NCBI GenBank assembly: GCA_947168935.1
Contig: CAMVNV010000019.1
Span: 1-41,063 of the forward strand
Reading direction: 5' to 3'
Length of the DNA stretch: 41,063 nucleotides
Source: an uncultured Butyrivibrio sp.
GTDB lineage: Bacteria > Bacillota > Clostridia > Lachnospirales > Lachnospiraceae
Positions 7,145-17,467 of the stretch are shown in pieces (positions within the stretch are counted from its first letter, which is position 1; each line of letters starts with the position of its first letter). The notes below the pieces were generated by a model. That model saw nothing but the letters and a program-made list of their open reading frames with translations, did no database searches and was not told the origin of the DNA. The translations under genes and the position numbers were made by a program.

Positions 7145-10100
7145 TTACCTTCCAAATCTAAAGCTCTTCATGTCAAAATTACTTCCCGGAAGAAATACAA
7201 ATGTGATCGTTCCATCGCCTTCAATGTTACTAATGTCAAAAGAATACTCGGTGATCTCGGAACTCTCCGCAGCTTCGAGTATCTCTCTAGTACTTACGCC
7301 ATCACCTTCAAAGAGGATATGGATAGTATTCTGACCATCTCTAGCTCTTCCGCAGATAGTAACCTTGGACGGCTTTTCGTCACCAAAGTTCATATCTTTA
7401 TAAACAAGAGATACGTTATTGCCAATACCAGAAACCATTGTCTCTTCCTTGGTATAGGTATCGCCGTAGATCTCATCTGCTTCTACTGCAAGCTGCTCAT
7501 TAAAAGCTCTCTTCTTTTTATTAAACTCAAAGCCCTTGATATGGAGCTTGTCCCAAGTTTCAAAACTAAGGTCACATACTCCTGTAAGAGGTCTGTTCAG
7601 TTTCCAGGTAACTTCCTGATACTCGTTCCAGATGAATGGCTTATCGTAGATTTCATCAAGAACCAGCTCTCCGCCAGACCATAACTTGATTCTGCTGGTA
7701 CCTTCATCAAGGGCAAAAACAGGTATTGTTATCTCATCAGCACAGTCTCTTCCAAAATCAAGCCTGTTAAAGGTAACAAGGGTCTTCTGGCCTCTCGCTG
7801 TCGCAAAGCCCTTGTCATTGCCTGTTCCAATCTCGCCTTCATAGCTTTCATACATACTACCTGATACAAAGCTGTACGGATCAAAGAATGCAGGTCCCAT
7901 TCCCTTAACTTCAAAGTCCATATATGAGATGATCCTTGTCTTGTCGCTTCCATTATTCGAAAGCGCTCTTACAAAGAACTTTCCATCTCCCTTGGCTTTA
8001 ATATGTGCCTTACCATCCACTACTTTTAGCTCTGCTATATTGGACTTTGCTCCAAACTCAGTAACAGCCTGGAATGTAGCATCTTTGTAGCTAGCATTTT
8101 CAGGAAGGATTCTGACAGATACTACCTTCTCCAAGTCATCCTGGGAAAAGATATTACTGCCACTTTCATTTACAAGTTCAAGCTTTCGGATCGGCACTTC
8201 ATCTGCCTTGCCTAGATTGATCACTCTATCAGAGCACTCTTCAATAACTTCAAGAGATTCATAACAAGGTATATTTTTAGTATGGCTACTACCTGACTCT
8301 TCTCCTGTGTCTCTTGCCCCCTTAACAAAATACTTAATACCACCTTCTAAGCTCTTTACGCTTCTAAGAGAATAATTTGCTTCCTCTAATCCCTTACCAG
8401 ATACTGTAACTTCTATATCGCCTTCTTCGTCAGTAGTCTCGATAATAGCAAGAAGCTTACCACCAAACAGCCTTCTGCTGTTACCTTTATAGCTATCAAG
8501 ATCTGAGCTATCGCCATTATCAAGACCTACAAGTCTGGCAGGGCCTTTAACTGTGACGTTTACTCTGTTCTGGGCATTTGCTACTTCGACGCCTTCTGCA
8601 TCAAGAGCAGATATTTCAAGATATGCAAGGTCTCTGGTGTTAGCAACAAGTTCTTTTCCCTCTTCAAAAGGTCTCTTTATAGAAAGCTTTACTGCATCTG
8701 TAAAGCTCTTTATAACGTCTGTAGCTATAACGCTTCCATTATCATCAAGGGCTCGTGCCTCTACTATACCTTTTGTATAAGGGATTTGAAGATTCCATTC
8801 AATCTTACTTCCAGAGCCTGGCTTATTGGAGAATTCGTGGTCTCCCTTTCTTACTCCATTAACATATAGCTCGGCCTTAGGGGCGTTGGTCACGATTCTT
8901 ATATCTATAGTCTGACCCTCATTAAAATCCCAATATGAAGGGCAGATGTGGATCATTGGAGCCTTGCTGCTATCTGTCCATGCAGCCTGCCACTCATAGA
9001 ATACATCCTTAGGGAATCCCGCTGTATCAATCTGTCCAAAGTATGAATTCTTGGTATGGTAAGGAGTCGGCTCGCCTATATAGTCAAAGCCAGTCCACAA
9101 GAACTGTCCCATGGAAAAAGGCGTATCTCTGTCTACTCTGATACAGCTCTCTGTACTCTTAGCTCCCCAGCTTGTCTGGCTGTTACCAAGGCTTGAGCAC
9201 TGTTCATCATCATCAGACAGAACACTTGCTGACGCAGGGAAGTGATATATATTTCTACTCTGAACTATGGATGATGTCTCGCTTCCATAGATTACCCAGT
9301 CGGGGTGAGCCTTATGATGCTCTTCATAAAACTTCTCAGCATAGTTGTAGCCAGCAACGCCAAGTATGTCAGCACACTTTTGAGCATTTTCCCAAGGCAT
9401 ATAGTTTGAACCTATTGTTGGGCGGCCGTTACCATTATGATCGAATTCCTTAACAAGGTCAGACAGTTCTCTAGTGATCCTCTGTCCATCCTCATCTGCG
9501 TGGGTATCATATATCTCGTTACCAATACTCCAGAAGGCTACGCAGGCATGATTTCTGTCGCGGCGTACCCAGCTTGCCACATCTCTTTTATGCCACTTAT
9601 CAAAAAATCTTGCGTAGTCGTATGTAGTCTTGGACTTCCTCCACATATCGAAAGCTTCTGAGATGAAGATAAATCCCATCTCATCCATAAGGTCGAGAAC
9701 GTCAGGTGCCACCATGTTGTGGGTTCCTCTTATAGCATTAACTCCCATGGATTTGAGCATTGTAAGCTTTCTTCTCATTGCCTTAGAGTTATAGGCGCTT
9801 CCTAAAGCTCCATGATCGTGATGCTCACAGACACCGTTAAGCTTTATATTTCTGCCATTAATGATAAATCCCTTATCAGGATCAAGTTCTATGTGCCTGA
9901 AGCCTACTCTTGTCTTGTACTCATCAACTTCATTGCCATCAAGAAGGAGTGAAACTTTGATGTCATATAGATTAGGGCTATCCGGATTCCACTTTTTTGG
10001 AGACCTGACAAGATATTCATTTACATATCTGTATCTCTTAAGGCCTGCTTCTAGTTCCTTATAGTCGCAGTAAGGCGCATCTATACATGCTGTTGCTTCT

Positions 10101-10687
10101 GAAACTTCTACCGATTCAATTTCTGCACCTTCTAAAGACGCACTGATAGAAGCCCTGGCAGCATCCTTACCATTAACCTCTGATTCTATTCTAAGTATGA
10201 AGTCATCGCCGCTAGGCCTTGTTGATATATATACTCCATCATTAGCAAGGCATGTCTCTTCTGTGATGTTAAGCCATACATCTCTGTAGATTCCAGCACC
10301 TGAATACCACCTTGTATTAAGGCTCTGATACCTTACAGATACAGTGATATTGTTAGTTCCCTGGCGCAAATAGTCTGTTATCTCGAAGGTAAATGAAGAA
10401 TAGCCATACTTCCAGGTCCATACACTCTTTCCATTTACATAAACTTCACTGTCCATATAGATTCCTTCAAAAGTGATAAAGCATCTTTTGGAAGGATCTT
10501 CATTATACTCAAAATCCTTAGAGTACCAGCCAAGTCCGTCTCTGTACAGATCTGTGCTGTCATAGATCAGCCAGTCATGGGGAATCTCGACCTTTTTAAA
10601 GTTGTCTTTCTGTTTCTGAATATCATTAAAAGTAGTATCAAGGCCTGTTTCTAGAAATTCCCAGCCTCCGTCAAATAGGTATCTCAT
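7145..10687 (-). CDS. Glycoside hydrolase family 2 (beta-galactosidase-like), intracellular
   Basis: An 1180-aa protein when started at ATG 10687 (AAAGG 8 nt upstream); the track start is a TTG with no binding site. Residues ~1-145 form the GH2 sugar-binding jelly roll (IPHDW; YRDGLGWY), ~150-265 the Ig-like domain, and ~270-560 the TIM barrel. The catalytic acid/base is Glu391 in SIGNE and the nucleophile Glu470 in IYGSE. The rest has Ig-like (DUF4982-type) domains and two C-terminal carbohydrate-binding-like modules, making it longer than LacZ (~1020). There is no signal peptide, so it acts in the cytoplasm on imported oligosaccharides. Substrate (beta-galactoside versus beta-glucuronide or other) cannot be fixed from sequence alone. 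It has its own terminator and promoter and is thus probably monocistronic. Confidence 0.88.
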   Translation of the reverse strand: MRYLFDGGWEFLETGLDTTFNDIQKQKDNFKKVEIPHDWLIYDSTDLYRDGLGWYSKDFEYNEDPSKRCFITFEGIYMDSEVYVNGKSVWTWKYGYSSFTFEITDYLRQGTNNITVSVRYQSLNTRWYSGAGIYRDVWLNITEETCLANDGVYISTRPSGDDFILRIESEVNGKDAARASISASLEGAEIESVEVSEATACIDAPYCDYKELEAGLKRYRYVNEYLVRSPKKWNPDSPNLYDIKVSLLLDGNEVDEYKTRVGFRHIELDPDKGFIINGRNIKLNGVCEHHDHGALGSAYNSKAMRRKLTMLKSMGVNAIRGTHNMVAPDVLDLMDEMGFIFISEAFDMWRKSKTTYDYARFFDKWHKRDVASWVRRDRNHACVAFWSIGNEIYDTHADEDGQRITRELSDLVKEFDHNGNGRPTIGSNYMPWENAQKCADILGVAGYNYAEKFYEEHHKAHPDWVIYGSETSSIVQSRNIYHFPASASVLSDDDEQCSSLGNSQTSWGAKSTESCIRVDRDTPFSMGQFLWTGFDYIGEPTPYHTKNSYFGQIDTAGFPKDVFYEWQAAWTDSSKAPMIHICPSYWDFNEGQTIDIRIVTNAPKAELYVNGVRKGDHEFSNKPGSGSKIEWNLQIPYTKGIVEARALDDNGSVIATDVIKSFTDAVKLSIKRPFEEGKELVANTRDLAYLEISALDAEGVEVANAQNRVNVTVKGPARLVGLDNGDSSDLDSYKGNSRRLFGGKLLAIIETTDEEGDIEVTVSGKGLEEANYSLRSVKSLEGGIKYFVKGARDTGEESGSSHTKNIPCYESLEVIEECSDRVINLGKADEVPIRKLELVNESGSNIFSQDDLEKVVSVRILPENASYKDATFQAVTEFGAKSNIAELKVVDGKAHIKAKGDGKFFVRALSNNGSDKTRIISYMDFEVKGMGPAFFDPYSFVSGSMYESYEGEIGTGNDKGFATARGQKTLVTFNRLDFGRDCADEITIPVFALDEGTSRIKLWSGGELVLDEIYDKPFIWNEYQEVTWKLNRPLTGVCDLSFETWDKLHIKGFEFNKKKRAFNEQLAVEADEIYGDTYTKEETMVSGIGNNVSLVYKDMNFGDEKPSKVTICGRARDGQNTIHILFEGDGVSTREILEAAESSEITEYSFDISNIEGDGTITFVFLPGSNFDMKSFRFGR

Positions 10688-10755
10688 ATGTCTGCCTTTC
10701 TTGTAATAGTAAGACTTTTTCAATGCTAACTATAGGTTATTGTAGCAAACATGTA

Positions 10756-10775
10756 ATTATAATTCGATAGCGAAT
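10756..10775 (-). promoter_or_regulatory. Probable -10 and operator-like inverted repeat for the GH2 gene
   Basis: TATAAT (minus strand, 10756-10761) directly abuts the imperfect palindrome ATTCGCTATCGAAT (10762-10775), 68 nt upstream of the GH2 start. A good -35 is not visible at 17 bp, which would fit an activated or repressed promoter with the palindrome as operator in the spacer (inference). Confidence 0.45.
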
Positions 10776-10852
10776 CGTTTATTATTTTCTATGAATATTC
10801 CTTGTTTTTAGATCCCTTATTTTTCTAAAGTTTCCTCTTGAATAAAAATAAA

Positions 10853-10882
10853 GTCGCATAAATCATGTCCGATTCATGCGAC
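10853..10882 (-). terminator. Intrinsic terminator after the Ig-repeat surface protein
   Basis: In the minus sense GTCGCATGAATC and GATTTATGCGAC form a 12-bp stem (one wobble) with a 6-nt loop, followed by TTTATTTTTATT. Located 78 nt past the stop codon of the large surface protein and before the GH2 promoter. Confidence 0.88.
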
Positions 10883-10960
10883 CTTATCTTTATAGTATCA
10901 AAACTATTTCAATGATATATGAATTGTTCTTTTCGTGTTAAAACTATAACAATTCTTATC

Positions 10961-13900
10961 TTATTTTTTTGCCTTAACACCTAAGCCGAGTTTCTTCTTA
11001 CGCCAGAAGTATACACCTGCTCCTGCGCAGCCTGAAGCTCCTACAAAACCACCTGCTACGGCAACCCAGATATTGAACGCATCTGGTTCCGGATCAACCA
11101 TAGGTTTAATCTCATCGTTTTTAGGTGTATCATCATCCTCTACTATCTTCTTGGCATTTCTGGAAACCAAAACGTTGTTAAAGTCACGCTCTGACTGGTT
11201 TCCGGCAACATCAGTTGCAAGGATCATAACGTTCTGATATTTATCAAGCTCAGAAAGGCTAATTGTCAATGTACCTCCCTGTGCCTCAATATCTTCCTCT
11301 GTAAATGACACGAGTTCTTCAAGTTCATCCTGTCCGACATATACTACAAGACTTTCAAATCCCATGTTATCAGATACGTTAATGATGAAATCGTGTTTTT
11401 CTTCCTCGTATACACCCTCTTCTTCGATTCCGGAAGTAACGATGGAAGGAGCTGTCTTATCAACGGCAAACTCAATTTCTTTTTCTGCAGAACGGTTGTC
11501 CTGAGTATTGGTAGCTCTGTCCTTGGAATATACCATTACAGAGTAGTTGCCGTCTTTCTTGAAGTTGTCTGCCTTAACAGTATATGTCATAGACTTCCAT
11601 GACTTATCATCACCCTGAACAGTTACTTTATAGTCTCTGCCCTCTTTAAGGACTTCGCTGTCACCATCTCTGTCGACAGATACCTCTTTGTATGTAAGGC
11701 TGTCAACGTTGATCTCGGTAATAGTTACATCCTGAGGCTCGCTTGTATAGTACTGCTCAGTAAGTTCCTGAGTACTTTTACTAATAACATATACAGAACC
11801 ATGTCTGTTAACTGAAAATACAAGCTCGTCTTCTGATACATTTCCTGCAAGGTCTGTGATCTTAACACTAAGAGTATAAAGATCATCTGTTTCCTTGTCA
11901 TGAGCAAAGTCACTATATTTGATTGTTACTGTATCAAACGCTACAGACTGTGTAGATGTCATTGCAACTTCGCCGTGGTTTGCACCCACCATAACAACTG
12001 TAGTTTCAGAGGCATCAATATTTGTATCCTTGTAAGTCAGAACAGGAGCCACTACACCATTATTAGCTGAATAGTTTTCAACTCCGCTAAAGGAGATTTC
12101 AGGAGCTACAGTGTCTATCACAAACAAATCGCTTGTATATATTTCTGACTTGTTGCCTGCAAGGTCAGTTACTGTAATTGTGTATCCATATTTACCATCA
12201 ATGGCAAAAGACATTGAAGATGTATACGAATTCTTGGCCTCATTTGCAGCAAAGGTTGTAGCTTTTGGAAGCGCAGTCATTGGCATATCATTATCAGATG
12301 CCTGTGACCTGATATCTACCAGTGTCTCATCAAAAGACATCTCATCGATCTTGATGGTTGCTTTTCTTCCAGCGTTGTAATAATAGGTGTTTCTGACATC
12401 GTTGTTGTCATAAGTTACTGTAACAACAGGCGCAGTAGTATCTATTATGAAAAGACTTATTGTCTGAGTCTCGGACTCATTGCCAGCTTTATCTGTAGTC
12501 TTAAATGAAAAATCATAACGTCCATCTTTTGAAAACTCAACCGTTTTAACATAAGTCTGATCGCCAGCTGCTGCCCATTCTCCTTCAGATGGAAGGTTAT
12601 CAGGAGCATTCATTGTAAGCTCACATTTGCTACTGTCAAAAGTATAATCCTTAACAGTGATAGTTGCTGTTCTTGATGCGTTGTAGTAATAACCATTCTG
12701 TGGAGAATTATTATCAAAAGTAATGGTAACAACAGGAACTGTTCTGTCTACAGTAAATCCAGCACCAGTATAAGTATCAGATACGTTACCTGCTCTATCA
12801 GTCGCAACTGCATTAAGAGCATATTCTCCATCATCAGACAACTCAACTTGTGCTGTCCAGAAATCTGAACCTTCACTGTGAGTCCATCCTGTAACTTTGA
12901 GGTCTACAGTTGTTCCATCTGCTTTAGATCCTGTAATTACAGCATCTATTCCTTCCTCAAGGAGGTGCTTATCTTCAATGCTGATCTGTACAACAACAGT
13001 CTCTTTGTAGTAACTCTTATCTTTACCTTCAGGAGTAACTGTCGCTCCACCTGATGTATAAGATACAGTGATCACAGGAGCAACGGTGTCAATTACAAAA
13101 CATGGACCGGCAACTGTATCTGCTTCGTTACCACTCATATCTGTAGCATTAGCGCTAAACAAGTATTCACCATCTCCATTTGATGTAAATGTATACTCAG
13201 CTACAGCACCCAGCTCGTGGCTCTGTTCTCCCTGATCTGAAAGTTCAGGCTTTTTACCACCATCTCTTTCGCTAAGAGTTACTTCTCTAATATATCTTTC
13301 TTCTACTGTCAGCTTTCCTGATATTTCATGATTAAAGAAATATGTGGTAGATGCAAGGTCTGTTGGGTATCCTTCGCCAAGTCCCTCACCTTCAAGTTCT
13401 GTAAACTTAATTACAGGTACAACGCTATCTATTACATAGCTGACAGGCTCAATTTTGCCTCCATTAACAAGTGTCTTATTGCCCGCACCATCTACAAGAG
13501 TTACATCTCCTATATAAACAGGTCCCTGATTTCCACTAGCTGATGGAAGTTCTATTCGGATTCTTCCGCACTCATCTATATCTTTGTCCTGTACTTCGAT
13601 CTCGCATTGAATTCCATGTGTGCCCACAGGAAATTCATCATTGTAAATTACATAAGACAATGCACTGATGCCAGATGCAGTTACCTTTTTTGATCTGATT
13701 TCGGAATTTTCTGATGTTTCAACGCTAATAGCAGGATCATATGAGTTTGATGTATTTATGCTCAGGCAAAGAGGTCTCTTAGCGTATACAACGCTTTCCT
13801 GACCTTCACCAAAGTTATAGGTACCTGATATGCCATTATCATCTTCGTTATATGTAACCTCAATATCCTTAGCTACAGGGCTGGTACTATCAATCTTAAC

Positions 13901-15157
13901 GTATATAAGACCGTCAGCATTAATTGCATTAACAGCTTTTTTAAACTTATTACTTCCTTCCGGAACCAGCTTATAAATTTGGTATTGATCCTTATCATCA
14001 GGAAGGTCAAAAGTAATCTCGTATGTCTTAACAAACCAGCCAGAAGCTTTGATTGTTCCAGTTATTGGTGTACCTGATACCTCATTACCTTCCTCATCAA
14101 CAGGGACTAGAGTTACTGAATTGTTTTTATTTTTACTACCAATCCTGAAAAAAACAACTAGTGATACATCTGCATTATCTTCACCTTGAAGAGAAAGCCA
14201 ACCATTTTCTTCATATGCAGAAGATGTATTTTTACCAGCCGTCAGTACTCGACGAGAATCAGTAACATAGTTTTTGATATTGCTATTATAATTCTCACCA
14301 ATATAGTAATCTTTTTCTATTGAGATCTGACAGAAAATATTGTTTTCGTTTTCTGAACCACTTTCAACATCTCCGTTAGTATAGGAATCTCCTTCGGCTA
14401 CGTCATAAATATCTTTTGCCGTTATCTTTATAATCTCATATGCTGCCACGTCACATGGAAATGTATATTTATACGTTCCATTTCCTGTATGCTTCATTTC
14501 CGCATATGTTGTACATCCTGTTTCGATATTTCTATATTCTATTTCAACATAGACGCCCCAAACAGCAGGCCATGTTCTTTTTTCTGCATCTGGGTCAGAA
14601 GAATCCACAGCCTCAACATTAACATCTACCGAAATAGTAACTTCATCCCTTGTTCTAAGAAGATTATCTTCATCCCAGTTGTAGTCATTATCTTCTGATG
14701 CACCATCTTTAAAATTGATCTGTCCATTGGAAATAACTATATATTTTTGGAGTCTTGGCACTCCAAGTACCGCGGATGTATCATCCGTAGAAGCTGTATT
14801 TGCAGAATCTAATGACGAGCTCTCAGTAGACGCGTCAGATGCTGATTCTGTAGAGCTTTCTGTTGCAACGTCTGAAGTTGACTCAGTTGCTGAATTTCCA
14901 GGTGCAACACAATCATCGTCAGAAGAATCCGATGATCCTGCATTTGAAGTTTTTTCTTCCTCTAAAGAGCCACCTGTAGTGGCGGAATTTCTTTTATCAT
15001 CCGTTGTACTTTCTTCTGTAACTGATATCTGTTGCTCATTTGAGTTTTCGTTAGTTTCAGCCAGTGACTGAATCCCACTCATCCCAATTACAATAAAACA
15101 TGCTGTAAGCAGCGCAGTAACTCTGAAAAACCAGTTACCTTTTTTACTGTGAATCAC
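10961..15157 (-). CDS. Large cell-surface protein with tandem Ig-like domains
   Basis: The start chosen is GTG at 15157 because AAGGAGG lies 8 nt upstream and a signal peptide follows at once (SKKGNW, then a hydrophobic core, cleavage near SLA-ET at ~33). The track start (15247) is a GTG inside the leader terminator tail. This gives 1398 aa. Residues ~34-135 are a Ser/Thr/Asp/Glu-rich stalk. The middle and C-terminal half contain tandem Ig-like domains, each opening with a version of VIDTVAPVITV and several with YDNN...YYYNA.R.ATI.I. The end has a transmembrane helix (~1361-1384) followed by RKKKLGLGVKAKK, so the protein is membrane-anchored rather than sortase-linked (no LPxTG). A role as adhesin or matrix protein is likely. 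The upstream c-di-GMP-I riboswitch fits that role. Confidence 0.85.
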   Translation of the reverse strand: MIHSKKGNWFFRVTALLTACFIVIGMSGIQSLAETNENSNEQQISVTEESTTDDKRNSATTGGSLEEEKTSNAGSSDSSDDDCVAPGNSATESTSDVATESSTESASDASTESSSLDSANTASTDDTSAVLGVPRLQKYIVISNGQINFKDGASEDNDYNWDEDNLLRTRDEVTISVDVNVEAVDSSDPDAEKRTWPAVWGVYVEIEYRNIETGCTTYAEMKHTGNGTYKYTFPCDVAAYEIIKITAKDIYDVAEGDSYTNGDVESGSENENNIFCQISIEKDYYIGENYNSNIKNYVTDSRRVLTAGKNTSSAYEENGWLSLQGEDNADVSLVVFFRIGSKNKNNSVTLVPVDEEGNEVSGTPITGTIKASGWFVKTYEITFDLPDDKDQYQIYKLVPEGSNKFKKAVNAINADGLIYVKIDSTSPVAKDIEVTYNEDDNGISGTYNFGEGQESVVYAKRPLCLSINTSNSYDPAISVETSENSEIRSKKVTASGISALSYVIYNDEFPVGTHGIQCEIEVQDKDIDECGRIRIELPSASGNQGPVYIGDVTLVDGAGNKTLVNGGKIEPVSYVIDSVVPVIKFTELEGEGLGEGYPTDLASTTYFFNHEISGKLTVEERYIREVTLSERDGGKKPELSDQGEQSHELGAVAEYTFTSNGDGEYLFSANATDMSGNEADTVAGPCFVIDTVAPVITVSYTSGGATVTPEGKDKSYYKETVVVQISIEDKHLLEEGIDAVITGSKADGTTVDLKVTGWTHSEGSDFWTAQVELSDDGEYALNAVATDRAGNVSDTYTGAGFTVDRTVPVVTITFDNNSPQNGYYYNASRTATITVKDYTFDSSKCELTMNAPDNLPSEGEWAAAGDQTYVKTVEFSKDGRYDFSFKTTDKAGNESETQTISLFIIDTTAPVVTVTYDNNDVRNTYYYNAGRKATIKIDEMSFDETLVDIRSQASDNDMPMTALPKATTFAANEAKNSYTSSMSFAIDGKYGYTITVTDLAGNKSEIYTSDLFVIDTVAPEISFSGVENYSANNGVVAPVLTYKDTNIDASETTVVMVGANHGEVAMTSTQSVAFDTVTIKYSDFAHDKETDDLYTLSVKITDLAGNVSEDELVFSVNRHGSVYVISKSTQELTEQYYTSEPQDVTITEINVDSLTYKEVSVDRDGDSEVLKEGRDYKVTVQGDDKSWKSMTYTVKADNFKKDGNYSVMVYSKDRATNTQDNRSAEKEIEFAVDKTAPSIVTSGIEEEGVYEEEKHDFIINVSDNMGFESLVVYVGQDELEELVSFTEEDIEAQGGTLTISLSELDKYQNVMILATDVAGNQSERDFNNVLVSRNAKKIVEDDDTPKNDEIKPMVDPEPDAFNIWVAVAGGFVGASGCAGAGVYFWRKKKLGLGVKAKK

Positions 15158-15246
15158 TTTGATTTCCTCCTTGAATAACCTAACCCTCTCTACAAGCATC
15201 AGCTTCTTACAACGACGATGTTGCAATCCATTCATGTTTATAGACA

Positions 15247-15280
15247 CAAAAAAAGCTGCAAAGATCCTTCTTTGCAGCTA
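15247..15280 (-). terminator. Leader terminator of the c-di-GMP riboswitch
   Basis: AGCTGCAAAG and CTTTGCAGCT form a 10-bp stem with a 6-nt loop, followed by TTTTTTTG in the minus sense. It sits between the aptamer and the start of the surface protein, the usual place of a riboswitch expression platform. Confidence 0.88.
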
Positions 15281-15332
15281 AACCATCTTGCATTTATTTG
15301 TAATACAATATAGTAAATCGGAATCCCTCAAA

Positions 15333-15410
15333 TGGTATCCTCAAAAACTCTGACTACTTACCAAGATTTACAGCTTTGCGTCCGCCCGTCACCGGAAAGC
15401 GTTTGCCTAT
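15333..15410 (-). ncRNA. Cyclic-di-GMP-I (GEMM-I) riboswitch
   Basis: The minus strand reads AGGCAAACGC, a stem capped by a GUGA (GNRA) tetraloop (CCGGTGACGG), the invariant GGACGCAAAGC, then a second arm and GGTAAGTAGTC. These are the conserved elements of the GEMM-I c-di-GMP aptamer (P2 with GNRA loop, the G-A-C-G-C-A-A-A-G-C joining strand, and the 3' GUAG segment). It lies ~35 nt downstream of a sigma-A promoter and upstream of a terminator. It should make expression of the surface protein depend on c-di-GMP; whether ligand turns it on or off needs folding of the alternative structures. Confidence 0.87.
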
Positions 15411-15436
15411 AAAAAATATTTAAAAAATCTTTACCC

Positions 15437-15465
15437 ATAATATATTGTTAGTATTATTTCGTCAA
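15437..15465 (-). promoter_or_regulatory. Sigma-A promoter for the riboswitch/surface protein transcript
   Basis: Minus-strand TTGACG (15460-15465), a 17-bp spacer, and TATTAT (15437-15442). Transcription would start near 15430, just upstream of the c-di-GMP aptamer. The stretch 15466-15650 beyond it is AT-rich and shows no gene. Confidence 0.85.
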
Positions 15466-15650
15466 TACTTTTACGATGATTATCGTATATTCGAACATTT
15501 TGCTTTTTTGTTAAGTAAAACTTAAAAACTCTGCAATTCCACTATATTTCAATATTTTTATGTTATTTTTTTGCGTTAAGAAAACGTTTTTCCGTAATTT
15601 TCAGAAAATAGTATTTTCGTCTCTCGTAACATCTTTTTTCTCAGAAAAAA

Positions 15651-15687
15651 ATCCCTGCAATTACCACTAATAGGTAATCGCAGGGAT
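15651..15687 (-). terminator. Intrinsic terminator after the GH51 gene
   Basis: ATCCCTGCGATTACC and GGTAATTGCAGGGAT form a 15-bp stem (one G-U) with a 7-nt loop, followed by TTTTTTCT in the minus sense, 20 nt after the stop codon. Confidence 0.93.
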
Positions 15688-15706
15688 CTAAATACCGTAT
15701 ATCTAA

Positions 15707-17467
<1,761 letters not shown>

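Noticed and set aside
14715-15071. Plus-strand 118-aa ORF
   Set aside because: It is the complement of the Ser/Thr/Glu-rich stalk of the surface protein, with low-complexity composition and no binding site.
15158-15247. Longer N-terminus of the surface protein from GTG at 15247 or ATG in between
   Set aside because: The 15247 codon is in the riboswitch terminator tail, and the extra residues precede an AAGGAGG site with a proper signal peptide immediately after it.
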